50,750 nt of DNA, from assembly GCA_965657795.1 (NCBI GenBank), contig CBFHQJ010000028.1, forward strand, positions 1 to 50,750, written 5' to 3'. This DNA comes from SW10 sp965657795 (GTDB lineage: Bacteria > Verrucomicrobiota > Verrucomicrobiia > Verrucomicrobiales > Akkermansiaceae). Within the stretch, counting starts at the first letter, position 1; each line of letters starts with the position of its first letter. This document shows, piece by piece, positions 41,446-49,644 of this stretch. Under the pieces are notes generated by a model, which saw nothing but the letters and a program-made list of their open reading frames with translations, was not told the DNA's origin and did not search any database. Made by a program: the position numbers and the translations under genes.

Positions 41446-43071
41446 ATGAAACAAGCTCTTCTCGCGACTCTCGTCTGCGCCACCCTCAGCGCTCTTGGTG
41501 CCCCCATTCAGGTCAAGGATCTCCGGACCGAGTCTACGACCAACCCGGTTGGGGTGTCCAGCACTCCACGGCTTAGCTGGCAACTCGGTTCCGAAGAGCG
41601 GGGGGCGTTCCAGGGAGCCTATGAAATTTTGGCGGCGACAAGCCCTGAGAAGCTTGAGAAGGAAAAGGCCGACCTCTGGGCCAGCAAGAAGCAAAAGGGA
41701 ACAGGCAGACTCTTGGTTCAGTGGCAAGGGAAGCCACTCAAGAAGGGCCAAAAAGTGCACTGGAAAGTTCGTGTCTGGAATCAAAAAGACGAAGCCGGAG
41801 AATGGAGCGAAACCGCGACCTTCGTCGTGGGAGATCAAATGCAGCTCACAAAACCCGGGCGAATTTCAGGATTCGAAAGCAGCTCCGGGAAGATCAATGA
41901 ACTCTACTCCGAAAGCATTGCCAATCTCAAGAAACGTCTTGCGGCTTTCTCCAAGGGTGACGCCGCTGCCCTTGGTGACGGGAGTGATGTCCATCGCTCT
42001 GCCCGTGCCTTCCTCTACCACTTCGACTCAGCCCCGCACCTTACCGAATGGCTCCGCTTGATGGATGCCGGACTCACCAAAGACAGCTTTTTCCCGACCC
42101 ATCCGGGATCAAAAAAAGCAGCACCGATTTCCTCTGATGCCGGAGTTCTCGTAACCCACCCACTCTGGTGGATGAGCGGAGATAGCCAGCTCACGAGATC
42201 CCGCTGGGAAACCTACGAGGGTCACATTATCGCCCGCGAAGAACAGGACACCCTCTTAAAGGGAAGTAAATGGGGGGGGCTGACCGACTCCGAAGGAGTT
42301 TCGGCCGAATTTATCGACCTCTGCTATCTCGGCTTCAGCTGTCGCCTTATTCTTGAATTGGCTCTGCCTGCCGTGCAGCCGCAGAAAGCCATTCGTTTTC
42401 AAGTTTACGCATCACGAATTCGAAAAAGCTTCGAGCGCCAATTCGTCAACGAGGATGGCTCGTTAAAAACAAAATCACAAACCGGCCACGTTCTCGCCCT
42501 TCGCAGTGCCGTTCTGAACCCAAAACAAAAAGCCAAGGTTCTTGGCGACCTCATCACCTTGGTCGAAAAAAATGGATCCGAGGTAGGTCCGATTGGAGCT
42601 CATTTCCTTCCGGGAGTGCTTTCGCTAACAGGGAACCAGGATCTGGCGTTAAAAACTCTAACAAATCTCACCGACAAGGAACAAAAAACCTTCGTCGAAA
42701 CTGGCATTGCCGAGTGGCTCATGACTTTCGTGGCGGGAATCGACACCATCGTGCCTGGCTTCAATCAGGCGATCATTGCACCTCGAATTCCGTCCGACGA
42801 CTCCGTGACTTGGGTGAAGGCGCACCACAACTCACCCTCGGGAACGATTTCGGTTCACTGGGAAAAACTTCCCCAATCAGCACTCAAAGCGAATGTTGTA
42901 ATTCCGGCGGGAGCCCTCTCACGGGTTATTCTGCCCATCGGGGAAGGTCAGGACGTCACTGAAGGTGGCCAAAAAATCAGCGATGCCGTTGGCGTCGAGG
43001 TGGTGGAGAAGAAGAACGGCAAAGTCACTCTAATCACCCAGTCAGGAAAATACTCTTTCCTGATCAAATAA
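41446..43071 (+). CDS. Shortened alpha-L-rhamnosidase (GH78)-like protein
   Basis: I place the start at the ATG at 41446, ahead of a signal peptide (KQALLATLVCATLSALGA). The 541-residue protein begins with an FN3-like domain typical of GH78 N-termini (VKDLRTESTTNPVGVSSTPR, VHWKVRVWNQKDEAGEWSE). It then goes, after a low-similarity stretch, to helices resembling the end of the (alpha/alpha)6 barrel (SLKTKSQTGHVLALRSAVL) and the C-terminal GH78 beta domain (IIAPRIPSDDSVTWVKAHHN). Complete GH78 enzymes have about 900-1100 residues; the acid/base-bearing middle, with its E/W-rich signature, is not seen. The protein may keep only sugar binding. Confidence 0.65.
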   Translation: MKQALLATLVCATLSALGAPIQVKDLRTESTTNPVGVSSTPRLSWQLGSEERGAFQGAYEILAATSPEKLEKEKADLWASKKQKGTGRLLVQWQGKPLKKGQKVHWKVRVWNQKDEAGEWSETATFVVGDQMQLTKPGRISGFESSSGKINELYSESIANLKKRLAAFSKGDAAALGDGSDVHRSARAFLYHFDSAPHLTEWLRLMDAGLTKDSFFPTHPGSKKAAPISSDAGVLVTHPLWWMSGDSQLTRSRWETYEGHIIAREEQDTLLKGSKWGGLTDSEGVSAEFIDLCYLGFSCRLILELALPAVQPQKAIRFQVYASRIRKSFERQFVNEDGSLKTKSQTGHVLALRSAVLNPKQKAKVLGDLITLVEKNGSEVGPIGAHFLPGVLSLTGNQDLALKTLTNLTDKEQKTFVETGIAEWLMTFVAGIDTIVPGFNQAIIAPRIPSDDSVTWVKAHHNSPSGTISVHWEKLPQSALKANVVIPAGALSRVILPIGEGQDVTEGGQKISDAVGVEVVEKKNGKVTLITQSGKYSFLIK

Positions 43072-43097
43072 TTCCGGACGACAGTTCGAGCCGCTCC

Positions 43098-43313
43098 TTA
43101 TTTGATACCACGATTCGCGTCTCCGGGTAGCGATTGATACTGCCACTCGAGCGGTTTGCGCAGGCCGGTCCGGGGGTCGCCCCAGCGGCTGTCGACTCCA
43201 CGCGAACCGGGGACACTTTGATTGGTCTCGCTGCGCGGCCCCCAACGGGGGTCAACGCCGCAACCAACCAGGACGAATGGCAGCAGGGCGATGAGCGTAT
43301 ATGCCGTTTTCAT
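43098..43313 (-). CDS. Small lipoprotein
   Basis: From the ATG at 43313 the product has 71 residues. A signal with lipobox LVGC (KTAYTLIALLPFVLVGC) is followed by a Gly/Arg/Ser-rich tail with two similar segments, VDPRWGPRSETNQS and VDSRWGDPRTG. The duplication is small but clear. It lies downstream of rdgB on the same strand, and its start is close to that gene's stop (29 bases away). The function is unknown. Confidence 0.6.
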   Translation of the reverse strand: MKTAYTLIALLPFVLVGCGVDPRWGPRSETNQSVPGSRGVDSRWGDPRTGLRKPLEWQYQSLPGDANRGIK

Positions 43314-43342
43314 AACAAAATCTTGCAAGTTCACGAATGATG

Positions 43343-43936
43343 TCAATCGGTTTCACGAGGCCGAGTTAACCAATCCGCCACACCTTCAAGCGCACGCGAT
43401 CGATGGCTCATGCCATTTTTAACCTCTTCGCCAAGTTGGGCGAAGGACAGTTCGTGGCCTACCGGAGCGAATAAAGGATCATAACCAAAGCCCACTTCGC
43501 CCTGCCTATTTTGGAGAATCCGCCCCTCAACCGACCCTGAAAAATCAGCGAGGACCTTACCATTCCGGGCTAGCACCATCACACAACGAAAGCGCGCAGC
43601 GCGGTCACTTTTCCCATCCAACTCACGCAGCAATTTTTCATTGTTGAGAGAGTCGTTTCCATCCTCTCCGGCATAACGGGAAGAATAAACCCCCGGTTCC
43701 CCCTCCAGAGAATCAACTTCCAATCCCGAATCGTCGGAAAGCACCAGAGCATCAGTCAGCTCACTGATGGCAATCGCTTTGAGGGTGGCGTTTTCAAGAA
43801 AAGTCGTGCCCGTCTCCTCAACCTCCGGAGGATCCTCCACCACCGACAAATCCAACACTTCGCAGGTCGTGAGAATCGCGCGAATTTCCTCGATCTTATG
43901 AGCGTTCCTGGTGGCCACAATCAATCGCTGTTTCAT
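43343..43936 (-). CDS. rdgB: XTP/dITP pyrophosphatase (RdgB/HAM1)
   Basis: This cytoplasmic housecleaning enzyme hydrolyses non-standard purine triphosphates such as dITP, XTP and dXTP to monophosphates. The 197-residue length is normal. Visible signatures are LIVATRNAHKIEEI (N-terminal nucleotide binding), FLENATLKAIA, VLSDDSGLEVDSL with the catalytic Asp, GEPGVYSSRYAG, and GFGYDPLF. The C-terminal SHRSRALE is the family purine-binding end. It is divergent from the thioredoxin-like gene. Confidence 0.95.
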   Translation of the reverse strand: MKQRLIVATRNAHKIEEIRAILTTCEVLDLSVVEDPPEVEETGTTFLENATLKAIAISELTDALVLSDDSGLEVDSLEGEPGVYSSRYAGEDGNDSLNNEKLLRELDGKSDRAARFRCVMVLARNGKVLADFSGSVEGRILQNRQGEVGFGYDPLFAPVGHELSFAQLGEEVKNGMSHRSRALEGVADWLTRPRETD

Positions 43937-44010
43937 ACCCTTCGGATAACAGATCAGAAAAAAAATTCGACAAATATGGAATAAAACCCCGCTCAGGAAC
44001 GCCTAATACC

Positions 44011-44469
44011 ATGATGACACCACTAAAAACATTCGTCTTCGCCATCCTGTCAGCCGCACTTGCTGCTACCGCTCAGGCGGGCGATTTCCTCACTGACTTC
44101 GAAGCAGGAAAGAAGAAGGCCGTTGCCGAGGACAAGCCGCTTCTCGTCAAATTCACCGGCTCCGACTGGTGCCCTCCCTGCATAAAATTAGACAAGGAAG
44201 TCTTCTCCAAGAAGTCCTTCAAATCTGCCGTGGAGAAAGACTTCGTGGTAGTCGTACTTGATTACCCAAGAAAGAAAAAGCTCCCCGAGGCCCAAACCAA
44301 GGCGAACAAGAAAGTCGCCAAAGAGTATGGTTTGAGAAGCTATCCCACCGTCATGCTGATGGACTCCGACGGTAAGGTCTTTAAGTCCATGTCCGGCTAC
44401 GGCGGAGGTGGGGTGAAGCCCTACCTCAAGGCTCTCAAAACCGCTCTGAAAGCTCGTAAATTTCAATAA
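44011..44469 (+). CDS. Exported thioredoxin-family protein
   Basis: The 152-residue protein has a signal peptide (KTFVFAILSAALAATAQA) and a thioredoxin fold with the motif GSDWCPPCIKLDKEVF. The CPPC active site and the two-residue spacing suggest reductase or disulfide-isomerase activity in the periplasm. PTVMLMDSDGK supplies the cis-Pro. This resembles DsbD-gamma/YyaL-type single-domain thioredoxins. A start at 44014 is equally possible. It is transcribed alone and followed by two hairpins. Confidence 0.9.
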   Translation: MMTPLKTFVFAILSAALAATAQAGDFLTDFEAGKKKAVAEDKPLLVKFTGSDWCPPCIKLDKEVFSKKSFKSAVEKDFVVVVLDYPRKKKLPEAQTKANKKVAKEYGLRSYPTVMLMDSDGKVFKSMSGYGGGGVKPYLKALKTALKARKFQ

Positions 44470-44479
44470 ACCTCTCCCC

Positions 44480-44551
44480 ACCCCGGTGCGCCGGGGTAAG
44501 AGATACCCAACCTCGCTGTGGTTTTTCGGTGCTACCACAGCGGGGTTCTAT
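44480..44551. terminator. Two hairpins between convergent genes
   Basis: ACCCCGG (44480-44486) pairs with CCGGGGT (44491-44497) over TGCG. Then AACCTCGCTGTGG (44509-44521) pairs with CCACAGCGGGGTT (44535-44547) with one G-T pair, followed by CTATTTT. They lie between the thioredoxin gene and the convergent mutarotase gene, and the second can serve as a bidirectional terminator. Confidence 0.75.
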
Positions 44552-44569
44552 TTTGCCCGGAAGCTAAGA

Positions 44570-45478
44570 CTAGGAAAGCGGACGAAGTCCGATCACCGTC
44601 TCAAGAGTGTGCGAACCGTTCGGACGCAAGGTGGGCTTGTCTGTTCCCGCATTGGCGCATTCGACGCACACAAACTCTTTGTATCCCTTGTCAGGCAAAT
44701 CCGTGATGGTTTTGGATTTCTCCTTCCAAGGGTTCCAAATTACCGTCGACCGCGACCCCGCTTTGTCGACAAAAACGGAGCGGTAGCGATCAAGATCGCG
44801 AATCAAAACCGATGACATGGATTGGTAGATCCGATCCACCTCGCCTTTGATCTGAAGATTTTTCTCCTGATAAACCGGCTCCTTGTCATCACTCAACTGA
44901 TCGACGTAATGGGATCCTTTAACTCCTTCGAGTTGGATGCGCTCGATGTCGCCAAGCGAGAGATAAGTATGGAGCGCCGAGCTGACTTTATAAATCTCCT
45001 CGCCCGTGTTCTTCATGTTCAACTTCACCCGCAACTTATCCGCGATACGGATCGTGGCAGTCAGTTCGAAGTCGAAGGGAAAGAGAGCCTTGGTCTCCTC
45101 GTCAGGAACCAACTTGAAGACCAGAGTGGCCATCTTCCCAACCATTTCACCGGAGACCAGTTCCCAAAAGCGGGTCCGGGCAAATCCATGTGACGGTTTC
45201 TCCGGATCTTCCGGGTGCTTGCCGAACCATGGCCAGCAGATGGGAATCCCTCCGCGAAGAGGCGTCCCTTCCACCATCTTGGCTTTGGGGCTAACATATA
45301 ACACGGGCGGGTGATCTGTCGGTGCCCACGTGAGGACTTGCGCTCCATGGAGAGCAATGGTGGCAGCAGAAACGGGAGTCTGGACTTCGATCACCGGGAA
45401 GCCGGGCTCCGGCTCGGTGACAGTTAACTCAGGAGATCCGCTCAGAATGGCGGTGAGATCTTCAATCGATTGAGACAT
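44570..45478 (-). CDS. D-hexose-6-phosphate mutarotase-like protein
   Basis: From the ATG at 45478 the protein has 302 residues (an upstream in-frame start at 45508 adds 10). The galactose mutarotase-like fold of YeaD/Ymr099c proteins is recognised from ALHGAQVLTWAPTDHPPVLYV, PLRGGIPICWPWFGKHP, HGFARTRFWEL, SSALHTYLSLGDI with the catalytic His, and VIWNPW. Such enzymes equilibrate alpha and beta anomers of glucose-6-phosphate or related hexose phosphates in the cytoplasm. It is preceded by the terminator of the upstream gene, so it has its own promoter. Confidence 0.9.
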   Translation of the reverse strand: MSQSIEDLTAILSGSPELTVTEPEPGFPVIEVQTPVSAATIALHGAQVLTWAPTDHPPVLYVSPKAKMVEGTPLRGGIPICWPWFGKHPEDPEKPSHGFARTRFWELVSGEMVGKMATLVFKLVPDEETKALFPFDFELTATIRIADKLRVKLNMKNTGEEIYKVSSALHTYLSLGDIERIQLEGVKGSHYVDQLSDDKEPVYQEKNLQIKGEVDRIYQSMSSVLIRDLDRYRSVFVDKAGSRSTVIWNPWKEKSKTITDLPDKGYKEFVCVECANAGTDKPTLRPNGSHTLETVIGLRPLS

Positions 45479-45531
45479 GACAAAAGTGAGGGCCAGCACC
45501 ATTGACACAAGCTTCGGAAAATGGGAACAAA

Positions 45532-45561
45532 AGAATACTTCTTTTTTTCAGTGAATATTCT
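45532..45561 (-). terminator. Probable terminator of the double-thioredoxin gene
   Basis: On the minus strand AGAATA (plus 45556-45561) pairs with TATTCT (plus 45532-45537) and is followed by TTTTGTT. The stem is short and overlaps the stop codon of the 382-residue gene, so confidence is moderate. Confidence 0.4.
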
Positions 45562-46709
45562 CACTCGCCTGAATTTTTCCAAACCTGCTCGACAATCTTT
45601 TTCCGCAGAGTCAGGGGATCAATGACACCTGAATGACGGAAGAGCACTTCACCGTTTTTACCAACCAGCAAAGTATAAGGAAGGGCACCGTCCCACTCGA
45701 GATCGATCGCCTTGGCGAGATCTTCGGTATCACCGTCGAAAAGGTAGTTGTTGGTCGTTCTTTTTTCTTCGTCCAAAAGTGGCTTGGTTTTCGGTGAGAG
45801 TCCGCAATGAACCCTCTTCAGGAAACGCTCCACCTTCGCCTGATCGCCCACCGGATCGAGGCTGATGGGAATAAATTCAAATTCCTGCCAGGAATACTGT
45901 CTGTATATTTTCACCAGCTCAGGAAACTCCGCCACGCACGGCCCGCAGGTGGTCGACCAAAGGTTGATCAGGCGCATTCCACTCCGGCCCTTGTTGGCCA
46001 CCAACTTACCCAGCGTTTTGGCATCGGCCTTTTCTACCGTCACTGGCTGGGCTTTCCACTTGCGGTCCTCACCGGCCACCATCGCCGCCTTTTCCTTCCA
46101 TTTCGTGGTGCATCCTACCGGGCGGGTCTTCACCACTTCGATTTTCTTTCCCTCCAGGATTGCCGAAATAGCGTCTCGAGCTTCATTCTTTTCGACCGGC
46201 CCCACCCGGCGACGACCATTGTCCATCCGGCCGTTGTAGCGGAGCTTCATGTCCCCATCGAAGATAAATACGTGAGGCGTTGCCACCGCACCATAAGCCT
46301 TGGCGACTTCCTGGGTCTCGCCGTCATAGAGATAGGGCAGATTAAATCCACTGTCCTTGGCAATGAGCTTCATATCCTCAAAGCTATCGTCGTAAACGGT
46401 CCACCCGAGCTCCGGCAAATGAAGCCCCTCCGGCGAATTGCTGTTAATCGCAACAAACTTGACCGGCTTACCTTTGAAATGATCGACCAAGGCCACCATG
46501 CGATCGTGGGAGGCGATGGCATCCGGACAATGGTTGGTGGTAAAGATCACCGCGAGAGCTTTTCCACCGCTAAAATCTTTAAGGCTGTAATCCTTCCCAT
46601 CAACCCCCGGCAATTTAAAATCAGGAGCCTTTTGCCCCTCGGTTAACGGAGTCGGTTTATAGGCAAAAAGGGAACTGACAGCACAGAAGGTAACGAGCAG
46701 AAATCTCAT
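45561..46709 (-). CDS. Exported protein with two thioredoxin-fold domains
   Basis: The 382-residue protein has a signal peptide (RFLLVTFCAVSSLFAYK). Domain 1 (about 22-195) is AhpC/TSA-like with AVIFTTNHCPDAIAS and ATPHVFIFDGDMKLRYNG; it has one active-site cysteine in NHCP, like the PVC/Bacteroidota redoxin family. Domain 2 (about 215-380) is TlpA-like with LINLWSTTCGPCVAEFPELV (CGPC) and a cis-Pro at LPYTLLVGKNGEV. The fusion could pass electrons between two thiol centres in the periplasm. It is 15 bases downstream of the rhomboid gene on the same strand and may be its operon partner. Confidence 0.88.
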   Translation of the reverse strand: MRFLLVTFCAVSSLFAYKPTPLTEGQKAPDFKLPGVDGKDYSLKDFSGGKALAVIFTTNHCPDAIASHDRMVALVDHFKGKPVKFVAINSNSPEGLHLPELGWTVYDDSFEDMKLIAKDSGFNLPYLYDGETQEVAKAYGAVATPHVFIFDGDMKLRYNGRMDNGRRRVGPVEKNEARDAISAILEGKKIEVVKTRPVGCTTKWKEKAAMVAGEDRKWKAQPVTVEKADAKTLGKLVANKGRSGMRLINLWSTTCGPCVAEFPELVKIYRQYSWQEFEFIPISLDPVGDQAKVERFLKRVHCGLSPKTKPLLDEEKRTTNNYLFDGDTEDLAKAIDLEWDGALPYTLLVGKNGEVLFRHSGVIDPLTLRKKIVEQVWKNSGE

Positions 46710-46724
46710 CCTCTCAATACGTGC

Positions 46725-47558
46725 CTAGCGCACCTTTCTAGCAAGGAGATGCGCTGCCGGTAAACCGAGGACAATTCCAGAAGCCATTCCGGTAATGTGG
46801 GCCAGAGTGTCGACGCCGGGCCCACCGATCCCATTCAGTCCAAAGATCATCAAACCGGCCAACAAAGGCGTGAAAGCCCGCACGCCTTTGCGAAACGAGC
46901 GCTCCCGCCAAGCCAAATCCAGACCGGACCCAACCAACAGCCCAAGCGCCCCGAAAACTGCAGTGGACGCACCCAGCCCGAGGTAGGTCTCAGGGTAACG
47001 AATAAACACATTGATCAAATTTCCAACAAATCCACTCAACATGATCAGCCCCCACCCTTTCAGAGGGCCAAATGAATTGGCCACAAAGATACCAAAAATA
47101 GAACCAAAGGCGGCATTGCCCAGCAAGTGCGGCATATCCCCATGCAGAAACAAGGCAGTGAAGGCCCGATACCACTCGCCCTCCCCCACAATCCCGAAGG
47201 TCGAGCTGAGATATTTCACCTCGAATACGGGGTCCTGAATTTGGAGCGTAAAACAGTAAAGGAGGATACCGATCCAGACCAAGGCCAGCTCCACCCCCGA
47301 ACCAAAGATGGGCACAGCCGCCGGGGCCGGCCGATAAACCTGCTCCTCTTGATAAAGTCGGAATTCCTCACGGATGGCCTCGGCAAAAGCCTCCTCTCCG
47401 TGGATGAGGTATCCACTGCCCTCCTCAATCGTGATCAAACAATCCAGCCTCATCGCCAAGACAACCAAGGCATATTCCTGGGCTTCCTGGGACGATTCAA
47501 AACGTCCCACCGGCACCAAACCGGAAGTCGGAGAATCAGGAATTTCCATCGCAGGCAT
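46725..47558 (-). CDS. Rhomboid family intramembrane serine protease
   Basis: The 277-residue protein has a soluble N-terminal domain (1-85) and a rhomboid core of six helices (about 90-275). The catalytic serine lies in LGLGASTAVFGALG (GxSx) and the histidine in LAHITGMASGIVLGLP; HGDMPHLLGNAAFGSIFG is the conserved loop 1/helix 2 signature with the HxxxN motif. Rhomboids cleave transmembrane substrates inside the lipid bilayer. The N-terminal part resembles the cytoplasmic domains of GlpG-like proteins. A start at 47549 is also possible. Confidence 0.93.
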   Translation of the reverse strand: MPAMEIPDSPTSGLVPVGRFESSQEAQEYALVVLAMRLDCLITIEEGSGYLIHGEEAFAEAIREEFRLYQEEQVYRPAPAAVPIFGSGVELALVWIGILLYCFTLQIQDPVFEVKYLSSTFGIVGEGEWYRAFTALFLHGDMPHLLGNAAFGSIFGIFVANSFGPLKGWGLIMLSGFVGNLINVFIRYPETYLGLGASTAVFGALGLLVGSGLDLAWRERSFRKGVRAFTPLLAGLMIFGLNGIGGPGVDTLAHITGMASGIVLGLPAAHLLARKVR

Positions 47559-47601
47559 TGGCGAACAAGAGCACCCTCACCCGCCCAACGCAATAGGCAT
47601 T

Positions 47602-49456
47602 TTAACAACGCCCCGAAAGCGAAGACGTTCCAAAACAAGATCTCACCTCGAGAAGGATTTCATTGGCAGTCTCTCGACAAGGTCGTTCCGGCAAAGATGC
47701 CCCGGCAAAGGCCGCCTCCATCTGGACGTGTTTTTCATCGGCAATCCGCAAGAGTTCGTCATAATCATAAGTGCCTGATTTCACCTTTTTGAGCCAGTCG
47801 GCATTAGTACGGGGCAAGACGATCTTCCCTTCCGTGGCGATCTCGGTCGCTTGCTCAAGCAGCCGCAGGGTGTGCATCAAATTTTTGGAATCATAACCAC
47901 GATCATGGGAGACATTCGTTCGATAGCGCTCTTCGTTCCGCTCCTCGACCCACTGCCAATACTCGCGATGGGCCCGGCAATGCGCCTTGAAAGAATCGAC
48001 GTTACAATTCATCCAGCCAATCGGCTCGGAGCCTTTCGGAACAGAAGAACAAATGATTGCACTGTCATCCTTGTGACTAAAGATCCCCCGCCCCGCACCT
48101 TCAAAGATGGCATAGGTTCCCCGCGCGTGTCGCACCGCGACCAGCGCGCATTCCCTTTCGGTCAATCCGCGGGCCATCAGCCAATCAGACAATGCCAGCG
48201 ATCCCTGACCATCCAGAACATGGCAAAACTCCCGGAGATGCTTCCGTTGCTCCGGTTCGGGGTTCACAATTTTTTTGTTGAGACCTCGCGCTTTTTTGAT
48301 CTGTCCCATGGCGTAATTCCCGAAGGTCTGGCGGCAAAGTTTCGAAAGGAATAGCTCGGGACGAATCAAATCAAAGGCCGGGTGCCGATGCCTGATACAC
48401 GATTCCGGACTGAAGAGGAGCTCGACAATATTGGGATTGTTCGCAAGCAGCAAACTGATGAAACGTCCCACCTCGTAGTAAACCTCATCACTCTTCTCAT
48501 CACTCACCTGATCGATCATTTCCAGACCGCCGAGATACGAAAACGGGGCCACGAAAATGCCGCGCAGATCGACGTCCGACTGCTCATGATCTGTTCCAAA
48601 AGACCGGCTCCCGCTAACAGCCTCAAAGAGAAGGAGGTCATTCTTCCTGACTCGAGGAATCGTAAAATCTGTTTTCGTAAAACGCTGCCCGTCCACAACA
48701 GCCGGCCATCGAGTCCAGCGATGAAGGAAGGCATCAAAGCGGGGAATATCTGCCGGTTTTGACTCCAACTTCTCCACGACCTCCGGCCACTCTTCCAACC
48801 CTTTCCCGAGGAAGTGATCGAAGGCCTCAATCCGCCCCGGCGTTTCTGTCTCGGTGGCCGTCTCCTTCCAAGCCAACAATTGATGAACCGCTTCAAGAAG
48901 CTCGCCCTCAAGATCCCCAAGCAAATCTGAAAATCTCACCGGGGGAACGGTGCCCGTGTTTACGACACGATTTGCACACAGCATCGCACGCAGACCATAG
49001 AAATAGCTTTTGCCGGTTGGGCAATCCTTGGCCAGGCCATTTTTCCAAACCTGACGAGCCATCCCCGCGTAGTGGTTGGCCAATGATCTCTTGCAAAACT
49101 CTCCTCCGGCGAGCTCACGAATCTCGCCGAGAAAGTCTGTATTTGCCCGATAAACAATGGGCGAGTTCAACCACTCGATGAGCCCACCATTCGACTTGGC
49201 CAGCAATCCGATCGATTTCCTTAAATCCCAACCCGAGGGATCGAGATCATCTTTGATTGGAATTTCAATTGAGTCACTTCCGGTCAGAACCGAGTAGGTA
49301 TCATCCAAAGGCCGACGATAAACAAAGCGAATATCGTAGTCTGAATCCGGCGAGGCACCCCCCCCAAGCCCGGCTTCCCGACTCGCAAGCGAATAAAATC
49401 TCGACGCCGCGCTCCCTCTCAAGGTCCGCAAGTAACTCGTCGATCTCTTTCTCCAT
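47602..49456 (-). pseudogene. Tandem RlaP/YcgL-type nucleotidyltransferase, interrupted at a G8 run
   Basis: Read continuously this would be about 618 residues from the ATG at 49456. The first nucleotidyltransferase domain starts EIDELLADLERERGVEILFA and CESGSRAWG (GSRxxG), then shifts frame within G8 (plus C8, 49358-49365). Removing one G restores ASPDSDYDIRFVYRRPLDD, the acidic catalytic pair. A second complete domain begins SGSRSFGTDHEQSDVDLRG near 48545-48615 and continues to the end. RlaP proteins are putative nucleotidyltransferases sometimes linked to RNA ligase systems. The tandem arrangement is uncommon to me. Whether the break is real or a sequencing artefact is open; the second domain is uninterrupted. 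Confidence 0.75.
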
Positions 49457-49644
49457 GCCGGAATCCAGCACAGAAAAGCAGGAAGGGTTCAATCAGGAAA
49501 AGACCGCCCCGAGCATGTGTCTGTTTTCATAAGCCTCACGCGGGCTTAAAATGCGGAAGCTTGCCTAAGACTTTATGAGTCATCACGAAAGCCCCTCTAA
49601 AACCCTCCGAAACGAAAGGCCCCTAGGTGGACCAGAGGCTAAAA

